DNA from: JBBRHQ01 sp963720735
GTDB lineage: Bacteria > Actinomycetota > Thermoleophilia > Solirubrobacterales > 70-9
Length of the DNA stretch: 64,000 bases
NCBI GenBank assembly: GCA_963720735.1
Contig: CAVRGL010000006.1
Location: 245,226-309,225, forward strand
Direction: 5' to 3'
The notes beneath the pieces were generated by a model. That model had not been told where the DNA came from. It did no database searches and saw only the letters and a list, made by a program, of their open reading frames with translations. Positions 45,867 through 54,689 of this stretch are shown here, piece by piece. The translations under genes were made by a program, and so were the position numbers. The first letter of the stretch is position 1. Each line of letters starts with the position of its first letter.

Positions 45867-46198
45867 GTGGAGGCCTCAATCAGCGACGAGCGGCTCGAGG
45901 CGGCGGTCGAGCGCCTCGGCGAGAGTGGCCGCTTCGAGGAGGCCGAGCGGATCGTCGGCCGCGCCGCTCCCCAGCTGCAGCGGTGCTCGCTTCGGCGCTC
46001 GCCGCCGGAGGCTGGTTCGGCGACTCGCACGAGGCGGCGACGCTGAAGGCCGCAACGACCCCCGATCCCGACGAGCGCCTCACCGCGGTCAAGACCCTGC
46101 TCGCCGAGGAGACCCGGCTGGGGATGATGGTCGGGGTCGCGGTCGGCTGGGCGCTTCACGCCGAGCTCTTCAACGACCAAACCGAAGGAGATAGCTGA
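45867..46198 (+). CDS. Unknown helical protein, frameshifted
   Basis: About 110 residues from GTG 45867. The first 38 residues (SISDERLEAAVERLGESGRF) are in one frame; after APQLQ one missing base near 45981 moves it to VLASALAAGGWFGDSHEAAT, followed by TAVKTLLAEETRLGMMVGVA and ALHAELFNDQTEGDS. It is mainly helical and acidic with no recognised motif. It stops 2 bp before the UPF0173 gene, so the two are probably co-transcribed. Confidence 0.55.
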
Positions 46199-46200
46199 AG

Positions 46201-46915
46201 ATGGAGATCAAGTTCCACGGCCACGCCTGCTTCGAGCTGAGCGAGGGGGACGCGAACCTGCTCGTCGATCCCTTCCTCGCGCCGAACAACCCGAGCGCGG
46301 TCGCCAGCGCCGACGACGTCAACCCGACCCACATCGCGATCACCCACGGCCACGCCGATCACGTCGCCGACGCGGTCCCGGTCGCGACCCGGACCGGCGC
46401 CCACTGCGTCGGCATCGTCGAGCTCGCCGACTGGCTCGGGTCCAAGGGAGTCGAGAACGTCTCCGACCCCAACCTCGGCGGGACGGTCGTGCTTCGACTG
46501 GGGCTGGATCAAGCTCGTGCCGGCCTGGCACACGAACACCATCCCCGGCTCCGCCGAGGCCCCGTTCAGCGCCGAGCACGGGATCTCGATCGGCACCCCG
46601 GCCGGCTTCGTGATCAACATCGGCGGCCTCACCGTCTACCACGCAGGTGACACCTGCCTGTTCAGCGACATGAAGCTGATCGCCGAGCGCAACCCGATCG
46701 ACATCGCCCTGCTGCCGATCGGCGGTCATTACACGATGGACCGCCACGACGCCGTTGTCGCCGCCGAGTTCGTCGGCGCCGGCACGGTGATCCCGATGCA
46801 CTACAACACCTTCCCCCCGATCGAGACCGACGCCGAGGCGTTCAAGTCCGAGGTCGAGTCGAAGACCTCCTCGAAGGTCGTCGTCCTCGCCCCGGGGGAG
46901 AGCCACTCGCCCTGA
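46201..46915 (+). CDS. UPF0173 metallo-beta-lactamase-fold hydrolase, frameshifted
   Basis: About 237 residues from ATG 46201. MEIKFHGHACFEL opens the family and the zinc motif HGHADH is at residues 49-54. After SDPNLGGTVV one extra base at about 46490 shifts the frame; the rest reads FDWGWIKLVPAWHTNTIPGS, GGLTVYHAGDTCLFSDM, LLPIGGHYTMDRHDA and VIPMHYNTFPPI, which supply the remaining metal ligands. All motifs are present, so the break is probably a sequence error. The reaction of this family is not firmly established. Confidence 0.88.
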
Positions 46916-46949
46916 TGCGCGCCCCTCAGCCGCAGCGGATCTCGGCTGC

Positions 46950-47697
46950 TTGACCGACGCTGACCAGAACCGCGTCTACTGGGACCTCTCTTCGGTGGAG
47001 TACGACCAGCGGGCCGGCGACTACATCGCCGAGGGCTGGGCGTGGGGAGTGTGGGCGATATCCGAGGACGAGCTCGGGGTCTTCGACGGCGGTGTCGCCG
47101 GCGCCGACGTGCTCGAGCTCGGCTGCGGGGCGGCGGAGTGGTCGCGGGCGCTGGCCCGGCGCGGGGCGCGGCCGATCGGCCTGGACAACTCGCCGGTCCG
47201 TCTCGAGCGGGCCCGCGAGGAGATCGAGGCGGCGGACCTGGACATTCCCCTGATCCAGGCCGCTGCGGAGGAGGTTCCACTCGAGGACTCCTCCCTCGAC
47301 ATCGTCTTCTGCGACTGGGGAGCGACCAACTTCGCCGATCCCTATCTGGTCGTTCCGGAGGTATCGCGTCTGCTGCGCCCGGGTGGCCTCTTCGCCTTCT
47401 CTGGCGCGACGCCGCTCTCCTGGATCTGCGTCGAACGAGGAGACAGACGACACCGAGCGGACCCTGAATCACGACTACTTCGGCATGCATCGCTGGGAGA
47501 CGCCGGAAGGATCGGTCGAGTTCAACCTCGGTCACGGCGATTGGATCCGCCTGTTTCGGGCCAACGGACTCACCGTTGAGGACCTGCTCGAGCTCCGCGC
47601 CCCCGAGGGCGCGGAGTCGCCCTATCGCAGCGCGTCCGAGGCTGCCTGGGCCCGGCGCTGGCCGATGGAGCAGATCTGGAAGCTGCGTAAGGCCTGA
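46950..47697 (+). CDS. Class I SAM-dependent methyltransferase, frameshifted
   Basis: About 248 residues from TTG 46950. Begins NRVYWDLSSVEYDQRAGDYI. Motif I is DVLELGCGAAEWSRALARRG, motif II PIGLDNSPVRLERAREEI, then LDIVFCDWGATNFADP and SRLLRPGGLFAFSGATPLSW. One extra base at about 47430 shifts the frame; the tail reads TERTLNHDYFGMHRWETPEG, then GHGDWIRLFRANGLTVEDLL and ARRWPMEQIWKLRK. It resembles a widespread small-molecule methyltransferase family. The acceptor is unknown. Confidence 0.85.
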
Positions 47698-47700
47698 GGC

Positions 47701-49187
47701 TCAGCCGCCGAGGGCTGCGCCGGCGTCCCCGTCATCAGGGGAGGGGGGCGTGACCGAAGCGGAGGGATCCGCAGGATCGGAGCCGCCGATCGTGGTCACC
47801 GCTGTCTCGCCGGTGCCGGTTCCGGGAGTGGTCGTGGTCGTGGTAGCCGTGGCGCCGGTCGAGCTGCTGGCGCCGGCGTCGGTGCCGCCCGCCTCCTCGG
47901 CAGGGGCGACGGGCGGGACCGCTGTGGTAGCCGATCCGACTGCCGTAGGGGGATCCTCGGCGGGCGCGGCCTCGGGGGCCGGAGCCGGGGTCGCCGCGGG
48001 GTCGGCCGGGCGGGGCGATCGACCGCGGGCGGCGCGGGTACGGCGGGGTCGGGCGCCACTGGAGCGGAAGTCGGTTGACGGCGGTGGTCGACGTCGGCGG
48101 GCTGCTTCTCGACCAGCTTGGCCGGAGCCAGCGATGCGGTCGGCATCGGGTCCGGTGTAGTGACCTGGTCGCGGACCTCGACCGCCCCGGCGGTGATCAC
48201 GGCGGCGGTGACGACGCCGGCGACCGCCTTGGCGCCGAGCGCGCTTCCGACGGCGCCGAGGCTCCCGGCTGCGCCGCCCGCGGCGGCCCCTCCGGCTCCG
48301 ATCGCGCCTGCGGAGCCGCCGGCGCCGATACCGGAGCCGGCGCTCGCGGCGCCGCTTCCTGCAGCGCTGCCGCCCCCGAGGCCGAGCTTCGAGGCGAGGA
48401 AGCCCTTCAGCGCGACCAGCGGACCAACCGGTACGAGTGCGGCGAGGGCCTTGGCGTCGCTTCTCACCTGGCTGCGGAAGTCCGCGCACTCGTCGCATTC
48501 GCGGACATGGCGGCGGATCGGCCCGGACACCTTGCGCAGCCCCTCGGCGGCCTCGGCCAGCTCAAGGCGGACCTCGCCGCAGGTCAGCTGGCGAGCCTGG
48601 CTCGCCTCGGCGAGCGAGATCCGCGCCCGCACCAGCAGCGACTTGACCGAGGGGACGGTCGTTTCCATCGAATGGGCGATGTCCTCGTAGGACATCGCGT
48701 CCATCTCGCGCAGCAGCAGGGCCGAGCGCTGAGTCTCGGGAAGCTTGTTGACGTCCTTGAGGAGCTGGCGGAACTCCTCGCGGTTGTGGGCGCGCTCGTG
48801 GGTCGAGGCCGCCTCGACTTCGGGGAGGCTGTCCATCGTGTCGGTCGCATCCGGGGTCGGCTTGCGGAGGTGGTTGAGGCAGCGGTTGCGGGCAATCCGG
48901 TAGAGCCACGGCCGCAGGTTGATCTCGCGGTTGTCGGCGAGCATCGCCTTGTAGGCGTTGACAAAGACCTCCTGGAGGACGTCTTCGGCATCCTCGGTCG
49001 AACCGAGCATCTGCCGGCAGAAGCCGAGCAGGCGCGCCTGGTAGCGGTCGACGATCGTCTCGAAGGCGCCGGGGTTACCGGAGCGGACCAGCGAGACAAG
49101 GCCCTCGTCTCTCTGCAGCTTCAGCAGGGGAGATCGGCGGACCAAAAGCCCGCGCCGACTGGCAGTTGTTAGGGCCGATGCCTCCAA
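47701..49187 (-). CDS. ECF sigma factor fused to anti-sigma-like zinc finger and membrane tail, frameshifted
   Basis: From TTG 49187. Sigma region 2 is at about residues 40-110 (FETIVDRYQARLLGFCRQML, DVLQEVFVNAYKAM) and region 4 at 148-195 (LPETQRSALLLREMDAMSYE). A zf-HC2-like segment follows with Cys203 and His227-x3-Cys231-x2-Cys234, as in zinc anti-sigma factors. Then come a Gly/Ala-rich stretch, a probable membrane helix (AVAGVVTAAVITAGAVEV) and a Pro/Thr/Ala-rich, presumably external, tail. The tail changes frame near 48010 and ends at 47701 (SPDDGDAGAALGG). One protein carrying both sigma and anti-sigma modules suggests membrane-held self-regulation. Confidence 0.82.
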
Positions 49188-49302
49188 GCAGTGTCCCGAG
49201 AACGCGTGACTGGAACGCGCTACTGATCAACTGAACACCGTAGCAGCGGATTTGTTGCGCGAAGCGCAGTTCCGGCCCGCATGCACGACTAGCATCGGCC
49301 TT

Positions 49303-49389
49303 GCCCGGGTGACGGAATCGGTCAGACGTGGCGGCCTTAAAAGCCGCTGTCCCCTCGGGGACGTGCGGGTTCGAGTCCCGCCCCGGGCA
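49303..49389 (+). tRNA. tRNA-Leu (TAA)
   Basis: The acceptor GCCCGGG pairs with CCCGGGC plus discriminator A. The anticodon stem GCGGC/GCCGC encloses CTTAAAA, giving TAA. A long class II variable arm (GTCCCCTCGGGGAC) and the T arm GCGGG-TTCGAGT-CCCGC are present. 87 nt, with no encoded CCA. A TAGCAT box lies 8 nt upstream. Confidence 0.95.
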
Positions 49390-49487
49390 TCGCTTGACAC
49401 AGGGGATCACGCACGACTAGGGCGTCCGCCTCAGCTCATCGAGCACCTAGGATGCACTCGAGGTGACCAGGTAGGTCCAAGGGGCTG

Positions 49488-50414
49488 ATGATGCGGGTCG
49501 TCGTAGCGCTAGGCGGAAATGCGCTGTTGCGGCGCGGAGAGCCGCTGACCGCGGAGAACCAACGAGAGAATGTCGCCCGGGCATGTGCCGCGCTCGCACC
49601 GCTCGCCCGCGAGCACGAGCTGATGGTCTCGCATGGCAATGGACCGCAGGTCGGCCTGCTCGCACTACAGAGCGCCGCCTACGGCAAGGTCGAGACCTAC
49701 CCGCTGGACGTGCTCGACGCCCAAACCCAGGGGATGATCGGCTACCTGATCATGCAGGAGTTGGGGAACCTCCTGCCGCCGGAGACACCCGTCGCCGCGT
49801 TGTTGACGATGATCGAGGTCGATCCGAAGGATCCGGCTTTCGCGAACCCCACGAAGCCGATCGGTCCCGTCTATTCCCGGGAGGAGGCGGCCGAGCTGGC
49901 GGCTGAGAGAGGATGGTCGTTCAAGCCGGATGGCGAGAGCATGCGGCGTGTCGTCCCGTCCCCGCGCCCACGCCGCATCTTCGGGCTCGAGCCGGTGCAC
50001 TGGCTTCTCGAGCAGGGCAGCGTCGTGATCTGCGCCGGCGGAGGCGGCATTCCGACGACCTACGCCGCCGGAAACGTGCCTGCGGGCCGGCGCCTCACCG
50101 GTGTCGAAGCCGTGATCGACAAGGACCTCGCCAGCGCCCATCTGGCCTTCGATTTGAAGGCGGATGCGCTGCTGATCGTCACCGACGTCGACGCGGTCTA
50201 CTCGAACTGGGGGACTTCGGATCAGCTGGCGATCCGGACGGTGACAGCTGCAAGCCTCGATCCGGCCGAGTTCGCTGAGGGATCGATGAGGCCGAAGGTC
50301 AGAGCGGCGTGCGAGTTCGTCGAGCGGAGCGGCGGTTTCGCGGCGATCGGATCGATCGACGACACGCCGGCGCTGCTCGCTGGAACCCGTGGCACGCGAG
50401 TCGTGGCCGAGTGA
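49488..50414 (+). CDS. arcC: Carbamate kinase
   Basis: 308 residues from ATG 49488 (ATG 49491 is equally possible), preceded by an AAGGGG site. Amino-acid-kinase fold: VVVALGGNALLRRGEPLTAE, LMVSHGNGPQVGLLALQ, GYLIMQELGN, RRVVPSPRPRRIFGLEP, VVICAGGGGIPTTYAAGNVP, GVEAVIDKDLASAHLAFDLK and EGSMRPKVRAACEFVE. It makes ATP from carbamoyl phosphate, usually at the end of arginine deiminase or purine-degradation routes. No arcA, arcB or allantoin genes are present, so its pathway is open. It starts the accessory stretch after tRNA-Leu. Confidence 0.93.
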   Translation: MMRVVVALGGNALLRRGEPLTAENQRENVARACAALAPLAREHELMVSHGNGPQVGLLALQSAAYGKVETYPLDVLDAQTQGMIGYLIMQELGNLLPPETPVAALLTMIEVDPKDPAFANPTKPIGPVYSREEAAELAAERGWSFKPDGESMRRVVPSPRPRRIFGLEPVHWLLEQGSVVICAGGGGIPTTYAAGNVPAGRRLTGVEAVIDKDLASAHLAFDLKADALLIVTDVDAVYSNWGTSDQLAIRTVTAASLDPAEFAEGSMRPKVRAACEFVERSGGFAAIGSIDDTPALLAGTRGTRVVAE

Positions 50415-50429
50415 CGCCTTGGGCAGCGC

Positions 50430-50590
50430 TCAGTGGCTGATCGTCTCGCAGTCGCCGGCCGGGTTGAGGTCGATCGTGTCGGACGAGAGACTGTCGGTCC
50501 CGGCCCCACAGCTGATGGGTCGACGACGCCGTCCTTGGCGAAATTGCTGTCATCGCCCGCACCGGCGCTGAGGACGTCGCTGCCGGCCTA
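50430..50590 (-). pseudogene. C-terminal remnant of an RTX-like calcium-binding repeat protein
   Basis: Read leftward from about 50590, the frame gives GSDVLSAGAGDDSNFAKDGV, an RTX-type nonapeptide, and after a one-base shift CGAGTDSLSSDTIDLNPAGD then CETISH and a TGA at 50430-50432. The closing Cys...DCE pattern resembles the end of secreted repeat proteins common in Thermoleophilia. An in-frame TAG just upstream and the absence of further repeats show that only the tail remains. Confidence 0.5.
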
Positions 50591-50595
50591 ACCGA

Positions 50596-51083
50596 GGCGA
50601 TCTCGATCAGGCCTTCGCCTGCTTCCACGATCAGATCGAGGTCTGCGGCTACAACGGTTTCGTTGCCCGTGGCGTGGGGCGAGCAGGCGGTCAGCGCTCG
50701 CGTGGCTCGAGCAGTGGAGTTCCTTCACTTCCGAGCCGCGGGAGGTCTCCGAGCTGGATGACCGGCACGTGCCGGTCATCTGCCGCGACTACGGGACCGG
50801 CAGGCTGAGCGGTGTGGAGATCGACATGTCCGCCGGTGAGATCTGGGGCTTCCAGGAGGGGAAGGTCCGTTCCGTCACCGTCTTCCGCGACTGCGAGGAG
50901 GCGCAGAGCGCGGCGGACTCCGGCTCAGCCCGCCCGGAGGCTCTCGAGGACCCGGATCGACTGCGGCTCTACACGGGCGAGCGCGACCTGCGGATCGGGA
51001 TCGGAAGCATTCAGCAGACCCGCCTCGATGAGCACGGCGCTGCCCGGTTGCGGCCGGGCCGCGATCAACGCATACTTCCGTGA
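50596..51083 (+). pseudogene. SnoaL/NTF2-like protein, frameshifted, abnormal tail
   Basis: The first frame has RGDLDQAFACFHDQIEVCGY, the opening helix and strand of a SnoaL-like cone fold. After a break near 50680-50700 a second frame gives WLEQWSSFTSEPREVSELDD, then GEIWGFQEGKVRSVTVFRDC and EEAQSAA, the usual ending. The frame then runs on about 50 residues (RLRLYTGERDLRIGIG and onward) to 51083, which is not family-like. No start codon is clear. Members bind or isomerise small polar ligands; the activity here is doubtful. Confidence 0.5.
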
Positions 51084-51131
51084 GCCCTGCCGCCGGGGGC
51101 GGAGCAGGAAAACGCGAAACAAGGAGGAGAA

Positions 51132-51428
51132 ATGGACACCTACGCGATTCTTCGTCGAAATGGCTGGCAATCACCCGCCGATCTCGAGGCCGCTGCCGAG
51201 CGCTCCGGCCAGGTGGGCGATGAGGAGATGTCGGACGACATTCGCTGGATCCGCAGCTACGTCCTCGAGGAGGAGGACGGCACGGTCGGCACCGTCTGCA
51301 TCTATCAGGCGAGCAGCGCCGAGGCTGTCCGGGACCACGCCTCCCGGGCGGATCTGCCCGTCGACGAGGTGATCCGGGTCGCCGACACCGTGATCGTGCG
51401 TCCCGATCCGGCAGCCTCGACCGCCTGA
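51132..51428 (+). CDS. DUF4242-like small protein
   Basis: 98 residues from ATG 51132, preceded by AAGGAGGAG. A ferredoxin-like alpha/beta domain: MDTYAILRRNGWQSPADLEA, then MSDDIRWIRSYVLEEEDG, TVCIYQASSAEAVRDHASRA and LPVDEVIRVADTVI. This matches the layout of DUF4242 (nickel-responsive/SCO4226-like) proteins, though metal ligands are not certain. It is intact, unlike its neighbours. Confidence 0.75.
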   Translation: MDTYAILRRNGWQSPADLEAAAERSGQVGDEEMSDDIRWIRSYVLEEEDGTVGTVCIYQASSAEAVRDHASRADLPVDEVIRVADTVIVRPDPAASTA

Positions 51429-51494
51429 TCTGAGCGAATCCGACAGCCGGCGACGGCCAGGAGCCGCGCCGCGGCGCGCTCTAGTCTTCGCCGC

Positions 51495-52256
51495 GTGAGC
51501 GAGGTAAGCGGCGCCGCCCGAAGAAGCCACAGCGGCTGGGTCAAGGCTGCTGGTCGTCACCGCCTCGGTTCTTGCGGTGCTCGCGATCTTCTCCGCCTGG
51601 GTCCAGCGGCAGGCACTCGACACGGGTGAGTGGGTCAACACGAGCAACAAGTTGCTCCGAGCAGAGCGAGGTCCGCGACGCGCTGGCCAACTACGCGGTA
51701 GACCAGCTCTACGCGAACGTCGACGTCGCCCAGGAGCTGAAGGGAATCCTCCCCAGCGGCGTCAAGGGGATCGCGGGCCCCGCCGCGAGCGGCCTGCGCG
51801 GAGTCGCGGTGAAGGGGGCCGGGGAGGTGATCGGCACTTCTCGCGCTTCCAGGATGCCTGGGAACAGGCGAACACGGTCGCCCACCCGCGCCCTGATCAA
51901 GGTGGTCGAGGACAAGGGCCGGTTCGTCGGGACGGGGCAGGGCAAAGTGACCCTGAGGCTGCGCCCGCTGATCCTCCAGGTCGCCGACGAGGTCGGGCTG
52001 GGAGGCGACGTCGCCTCGAAGATCCCGGCCGACGTCGGCAACATCAAGATCCTCTCCTCAACGAGCTCGGCCTCGCCCAGACGATCGTCCGGCTGGTCAA
52101 CGGGATCGCCCTCGCGGCGACGATCCTCGTCCTCGTCCTCTACGGCCTTGCGATCTACCTCTCGGCTGGCTACCGCTGGGTCACGGTTCTGAGCGTCGGC
52201 GTCGGGCTGATCATCGCCGGGGCGCTGGTCCTGATCCTGCGCGAGGTCGCGGGAAT
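51495..52256 (+). pseudogene. Actinobacterial membrane protein, frameshifted and truncated at a junction
   Basis: From GTG 51495, 7 nt after TAGTCT. Readable across several frames: an N-terminal helix (LLVVTASVLAVLAIFSAWVQ), the external region ALDTGEWVNTSNKLL, DALANYAVDQLYANVDVAQE, GRFVGTGQGKVTLRLRPLIL and VGLGGDVASKIPADVGNIKI, then two C-terminal helices (GIALAATILVLVLYGLAIYL, LSVGVGLIIAGALVLIL). This is a family frequent in high-GC actinobacteria, whose members continue after LREVAG; here the homology stops there. The indels are mostly one-base insertions. Function unknown. Confidence 0.6.
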
Positions 52257-52980
52257 GGCCGCCTCCACCCGGTCGATCATCTCGCAAAAACAGTGTTGCG
52301 TGATCGAGCCTGATGGACGGCAGGTCACCCATCCATGGTTCCTCGTCGGCGAACATGTCCAGCACATGGTTCAAAGCGCGGTCGCCCATCGCGTGTACGG
52401 CCACCTGAACCCGGTTCCGCCGCGCCCAGGCCACCGCGGCGCGGAGTTCGTCATCGGCGAGGGTGTGTATGCCGTGGTCATCGCTGCCCGGGTACGGGTC
52501 CTCGGTCCACGCCGTGCGATTGGAGTAGGCACCGTCCATGAACAGCTTGAGGCCGGCGATCTTGACTCGTCCCGAGCGGTCGTCATCGGTCAGGTCGGGA
52601 AGCTTGTCCCGGATGACGCTCGACCATTCGTAGTACGGCGCGTTCGGTCGCCGTCCTTGTTTCTCCGCCTGCCGGAACATTCGCAGCGGTGACGGCATCC
52701 AGGTCGCGCATCAGGTCGCCGACGCCGACGATTCCGCGTTCCAGGAAGTGCTGATTCAACTTCGCCAGGTTCGTTGTCTGTTGCTCGAAGCCGGGAGTGG
52801 GGATGACGGCGGCGATGCTGTCGGTCGCATTGCTTTCGATCAGCATTCCGTTGGGTGTGCCGTCGGGATTCCGACCGTAGGCCGCGCCGGCGGGGTCCGG
52901 AGTGTCCGCCGTGATCCCGGCCAGCTCCAGCGCGCGGTGATTGCAGACGGCGGAGTGACCGTCGCATCGGCGCAGCGCGG
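52256..52980 (-). pseudogene. YtcJ-like amidohydrolase, internal fragment
   Basis: Leftward fragment lacking both ends. Its first recognisable part (near 52980) is RRCDGHSAVCNHRALELAGI, then NPDGTPNGMLIESNATDSI and HFLERGIVGVGDLM. One extra base near 52690 leads to LRMFRQAEKQGRRPN, IAGLKLFMDGAYSNRTAWTE, VQVAVHAMGDRALNHVLDMF and IRLDHATLF with EMIDRVEAAIP. The metal-site histidines of the N-terminal HxH strand and the C-terminal closing strands are missing. It is cut by an unrelated gene fragment at each side. Confidence 0.7.
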
Positions 52981-52984
52981 GGCT

Positions 52985-53615
52985 CGCCACGATCATCGTC
53001 GAGAAGCCGCGCGACGCGTTCCCGGCCGGGCATCTCCGGCACGGTGATCGACAAGATCGGCTATCACGGGTTCCTGACCTGGGAGCTCGAGTTCGACGGC
53101 GTGCGGGTGCCGGCCGCGAACCGCTCGTCAGGCCGACGCGACGGCGGTTCCGGGCCACCCAGAGCGTGGCTCAACATCGCCCGGGTGCACACCGCGGCCC
53201 GCGCCGTCGGGCTGGCCCGGGCCGCGCGTCGAGGACTGCATCGCGCTACCTGCAGGAGCGCGAGCAGTTCGGCCACCCGATCGGCGACTTCCAGGCGCTG
53301 CGGTTCACGCTCGCCACGATGGCCGCCCGGGTCGAGCAGGCGCGCGCGTTCTACCGGCAGGTCGCGCACCTGCTCGACCAGGGCGAGCCGTGCGAGCGCG
53401 AGGCCGCGATGGTCAAGCTCGTCGCGACCGAGATGGCCGTGCGAGGTGACCGGCGACGGCCATGCAGCTGCACGGCGGCAACGGCTACACCACCGAGCGG
53501 CAGGTGGAGCGGTACTGGCGCGACGCCCGGCTGACCACGATCTTCGAGGGCACCAGCGAGATCCAGCAGAAGATCATCGCCGATCGGCTGCTGCCCGCGG
53601 AGCCCGCTCGGCTAA
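52985..53615 (+). pseudogene. Acyl-CoA dehydrogenase, C-terminal two-thirds, multiply frameshifted
   Basis: Starts inside the family at TIIVEKPRDAFPAG, then GTVIDKIGYHGFLTWELEFD (beta domain), YLQEREQFGHPIGDFQALRF, EREAAMVKLVATEMAVR and MQLHGGNGYTTERQVERYWR with IFEGTSEIQQKIIADRLL. These are FAD- and acyl-CoA-binding elements of FadE-type enzymes, spread over three frames. The N-terminal helical domain is absent. Most breaks need removal of one inserted base. A TAA at 53613 would be the natural end after a last correction. Confidence 0.7.
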
Positions 53616-53618
53616 CGT
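53613..53618 (+). promoter_or_regulatory. -10 box TAACGT for the esterase gene (leaderless)
   Basis: TAACGT ends 7 nt before ATG 53626. Confidence 0.35.
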
Positions 53619-53625
53619 CCGGCGC

Positions 53626-54543
53626 ATGGCGCTCGACCCCGCTTTCCGGACCGTCCTGGACACGCTGGAGCAGGCGGGCGCCGTCCCGCTCGTGCGCGAC
53701 GGCGACGCCGTCGCCACCCGCGCGCACTACCGCGAGCTGTCGATGGCGCGACGCGGTCCCGGTTTCGTGCCCGAGCAGGTCGCCGCCGTGTCCGACGGCG
53801 CGGTCGCCGGTCCCGGCCGCCAGGTCCCGGTCCGCACCTACCGGCCCGCGGGCGGGAGCGACGCGCGGGTGGTCTACCTGCACGGCGGAGGATGGGTGAT
53901 GGGCGACATCGAGACCCACGACCCGGTCTGTCGCCGCGTCGCGAACGCGACCGGGGCGACGGTCGTGTCGGTGGACTACCGGCTCGCTCCCGAGCATCCG
54001 CACCCGGCGGCGCTCGACGATGCCGAGGCCGTACTGCGTGACCTCCTCGCGACCCCCGGCCCGGTCGGGCTGGCCGGTGACAGCGCCGGCGCGAGCATCG
54101 CGGCGGGGCTGGCACTGCGGGCCCGTGACCAGGGGCTGCCGGTCGACGGTCAGCTGTTGTTCTACCCCGCGACGGACCCGACGGCCTCCCAGCCGTCGGT
54201 CGCGGCGAACGGGTCCGGGTACTTCCTCACCGCCACCGACATGCGGTTCTTCTGGGACCAGTACCTGCCCGGCGGCGCGGGCGCGACCGACCCGGAGATC
54301 GCGCTGCTCGAGGCCGACGTACGCGGCGTCGCCCCGGCCGTCGTCGCCACCGCGGAGTTCGACCCGCTGCGCGACGAGGGCCGGGCCTACGCCGCGCACC
54401 TGGAACGGTCAGGCGTCCCGGTCCGGCGCGTCGAGGGTCCCGGCCTGATCCACGGGTACGCGGCGTTCCTCGGCGTCGTCGACGGGGCGGAGAACGCGGC
54501 GTCCACCGCGCTCGCCGAGTTCCGCGCGCTGCTCGGGGCCTGA
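53626..54543 (+). CDS. Alpha/beta hydrolase, hormone-sensitive-lipase (class IV esterase) family
   Basis: 305 intact residues from ATG 53626. Oxyanion motif ARVVYLHGGGWVMGDIE, SVDYRLAPEHPHPAALDDAE, nucleophile elbow VGLAGDSAGASIAAGLALR, acid residue in VVATAEFDPLRDEGRAYA and His in EGPGLIHGYAAF. The layout and length fit carboxylesterases or lipases of the HSL group that act on short acyl esters. It is the first unbroken gene after the junction zone, and its codon choice (strong C/G wobble) differs from the first 49 kb. It is likely co-located with lipid catabolism (FadE fragment upstream). Confidence 0.92.
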   Translation: MALDPAFRTVLDTLEQAGAVPLVRDGDAVATRAHYRELSMARRGPGFVPEQVAAVSDGAVAGPGRQVPVRTYRPAGGSDARVVYLHGGGWVMGDIETHDPVCRRVANATGATVVSVDYRLAPEHPHPAALDDAEAVLRDLLATPGPVGLAGDSAGASIAAGLALRARDQGLPVDGQLLFYPATDPTASQPSVAANGSGYFLTATDMRFFWDQYLPGGAGATDPEIALLEADVRGVAPAVVATAEFDPLRDEGRAYAAHLERSGVPVRRVEGPGLIHGYAAFLGVVDGAENAASTALAEFRALLGA

Positions 54544-54689
54544 GCGCCACCGGAACGCGCCGTCAGGGGCGGGTGACGTCACACGACCGTCACACGGAGG
54601 ACACCGACCGGAATCAGGACCGCGCCATATTCGGGCACTCCCGGCATGAAAACGCCGGACAGCGACCATGTGAGAGCGGAGCGTGACGG

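Noticed and set aside
49255..49268. Small hairpin TGCGC-GAA-GCGCA before tRNA-Leu
   Set aside because: Short stem without a following T run; likely chance in GC-rich sequence.
50524..50625. Plus-strand frame VDDAVLGEIAVIARTG opposite the RTX-like tail
   Set aside because: Short, no start; the minus-strand RTX pattern with its DCE ending and stop codon is more specific.
50925..51090. Minus-strand frame with ALIAARPQPGSAVLIEAGLL opposite the SnoaL-like tail
   Set aside because: Protein-like but short and unrecognised, with no supported start; it may be a gene remnant, but the evidence is insufficient.
54573..54582. Palindrome GTGACGTCAC upstream of the DUF742 gene
   Set aside because: A single 10-bp palindrome in GC-rich DNA without a second copy or cognate regulator nearby.
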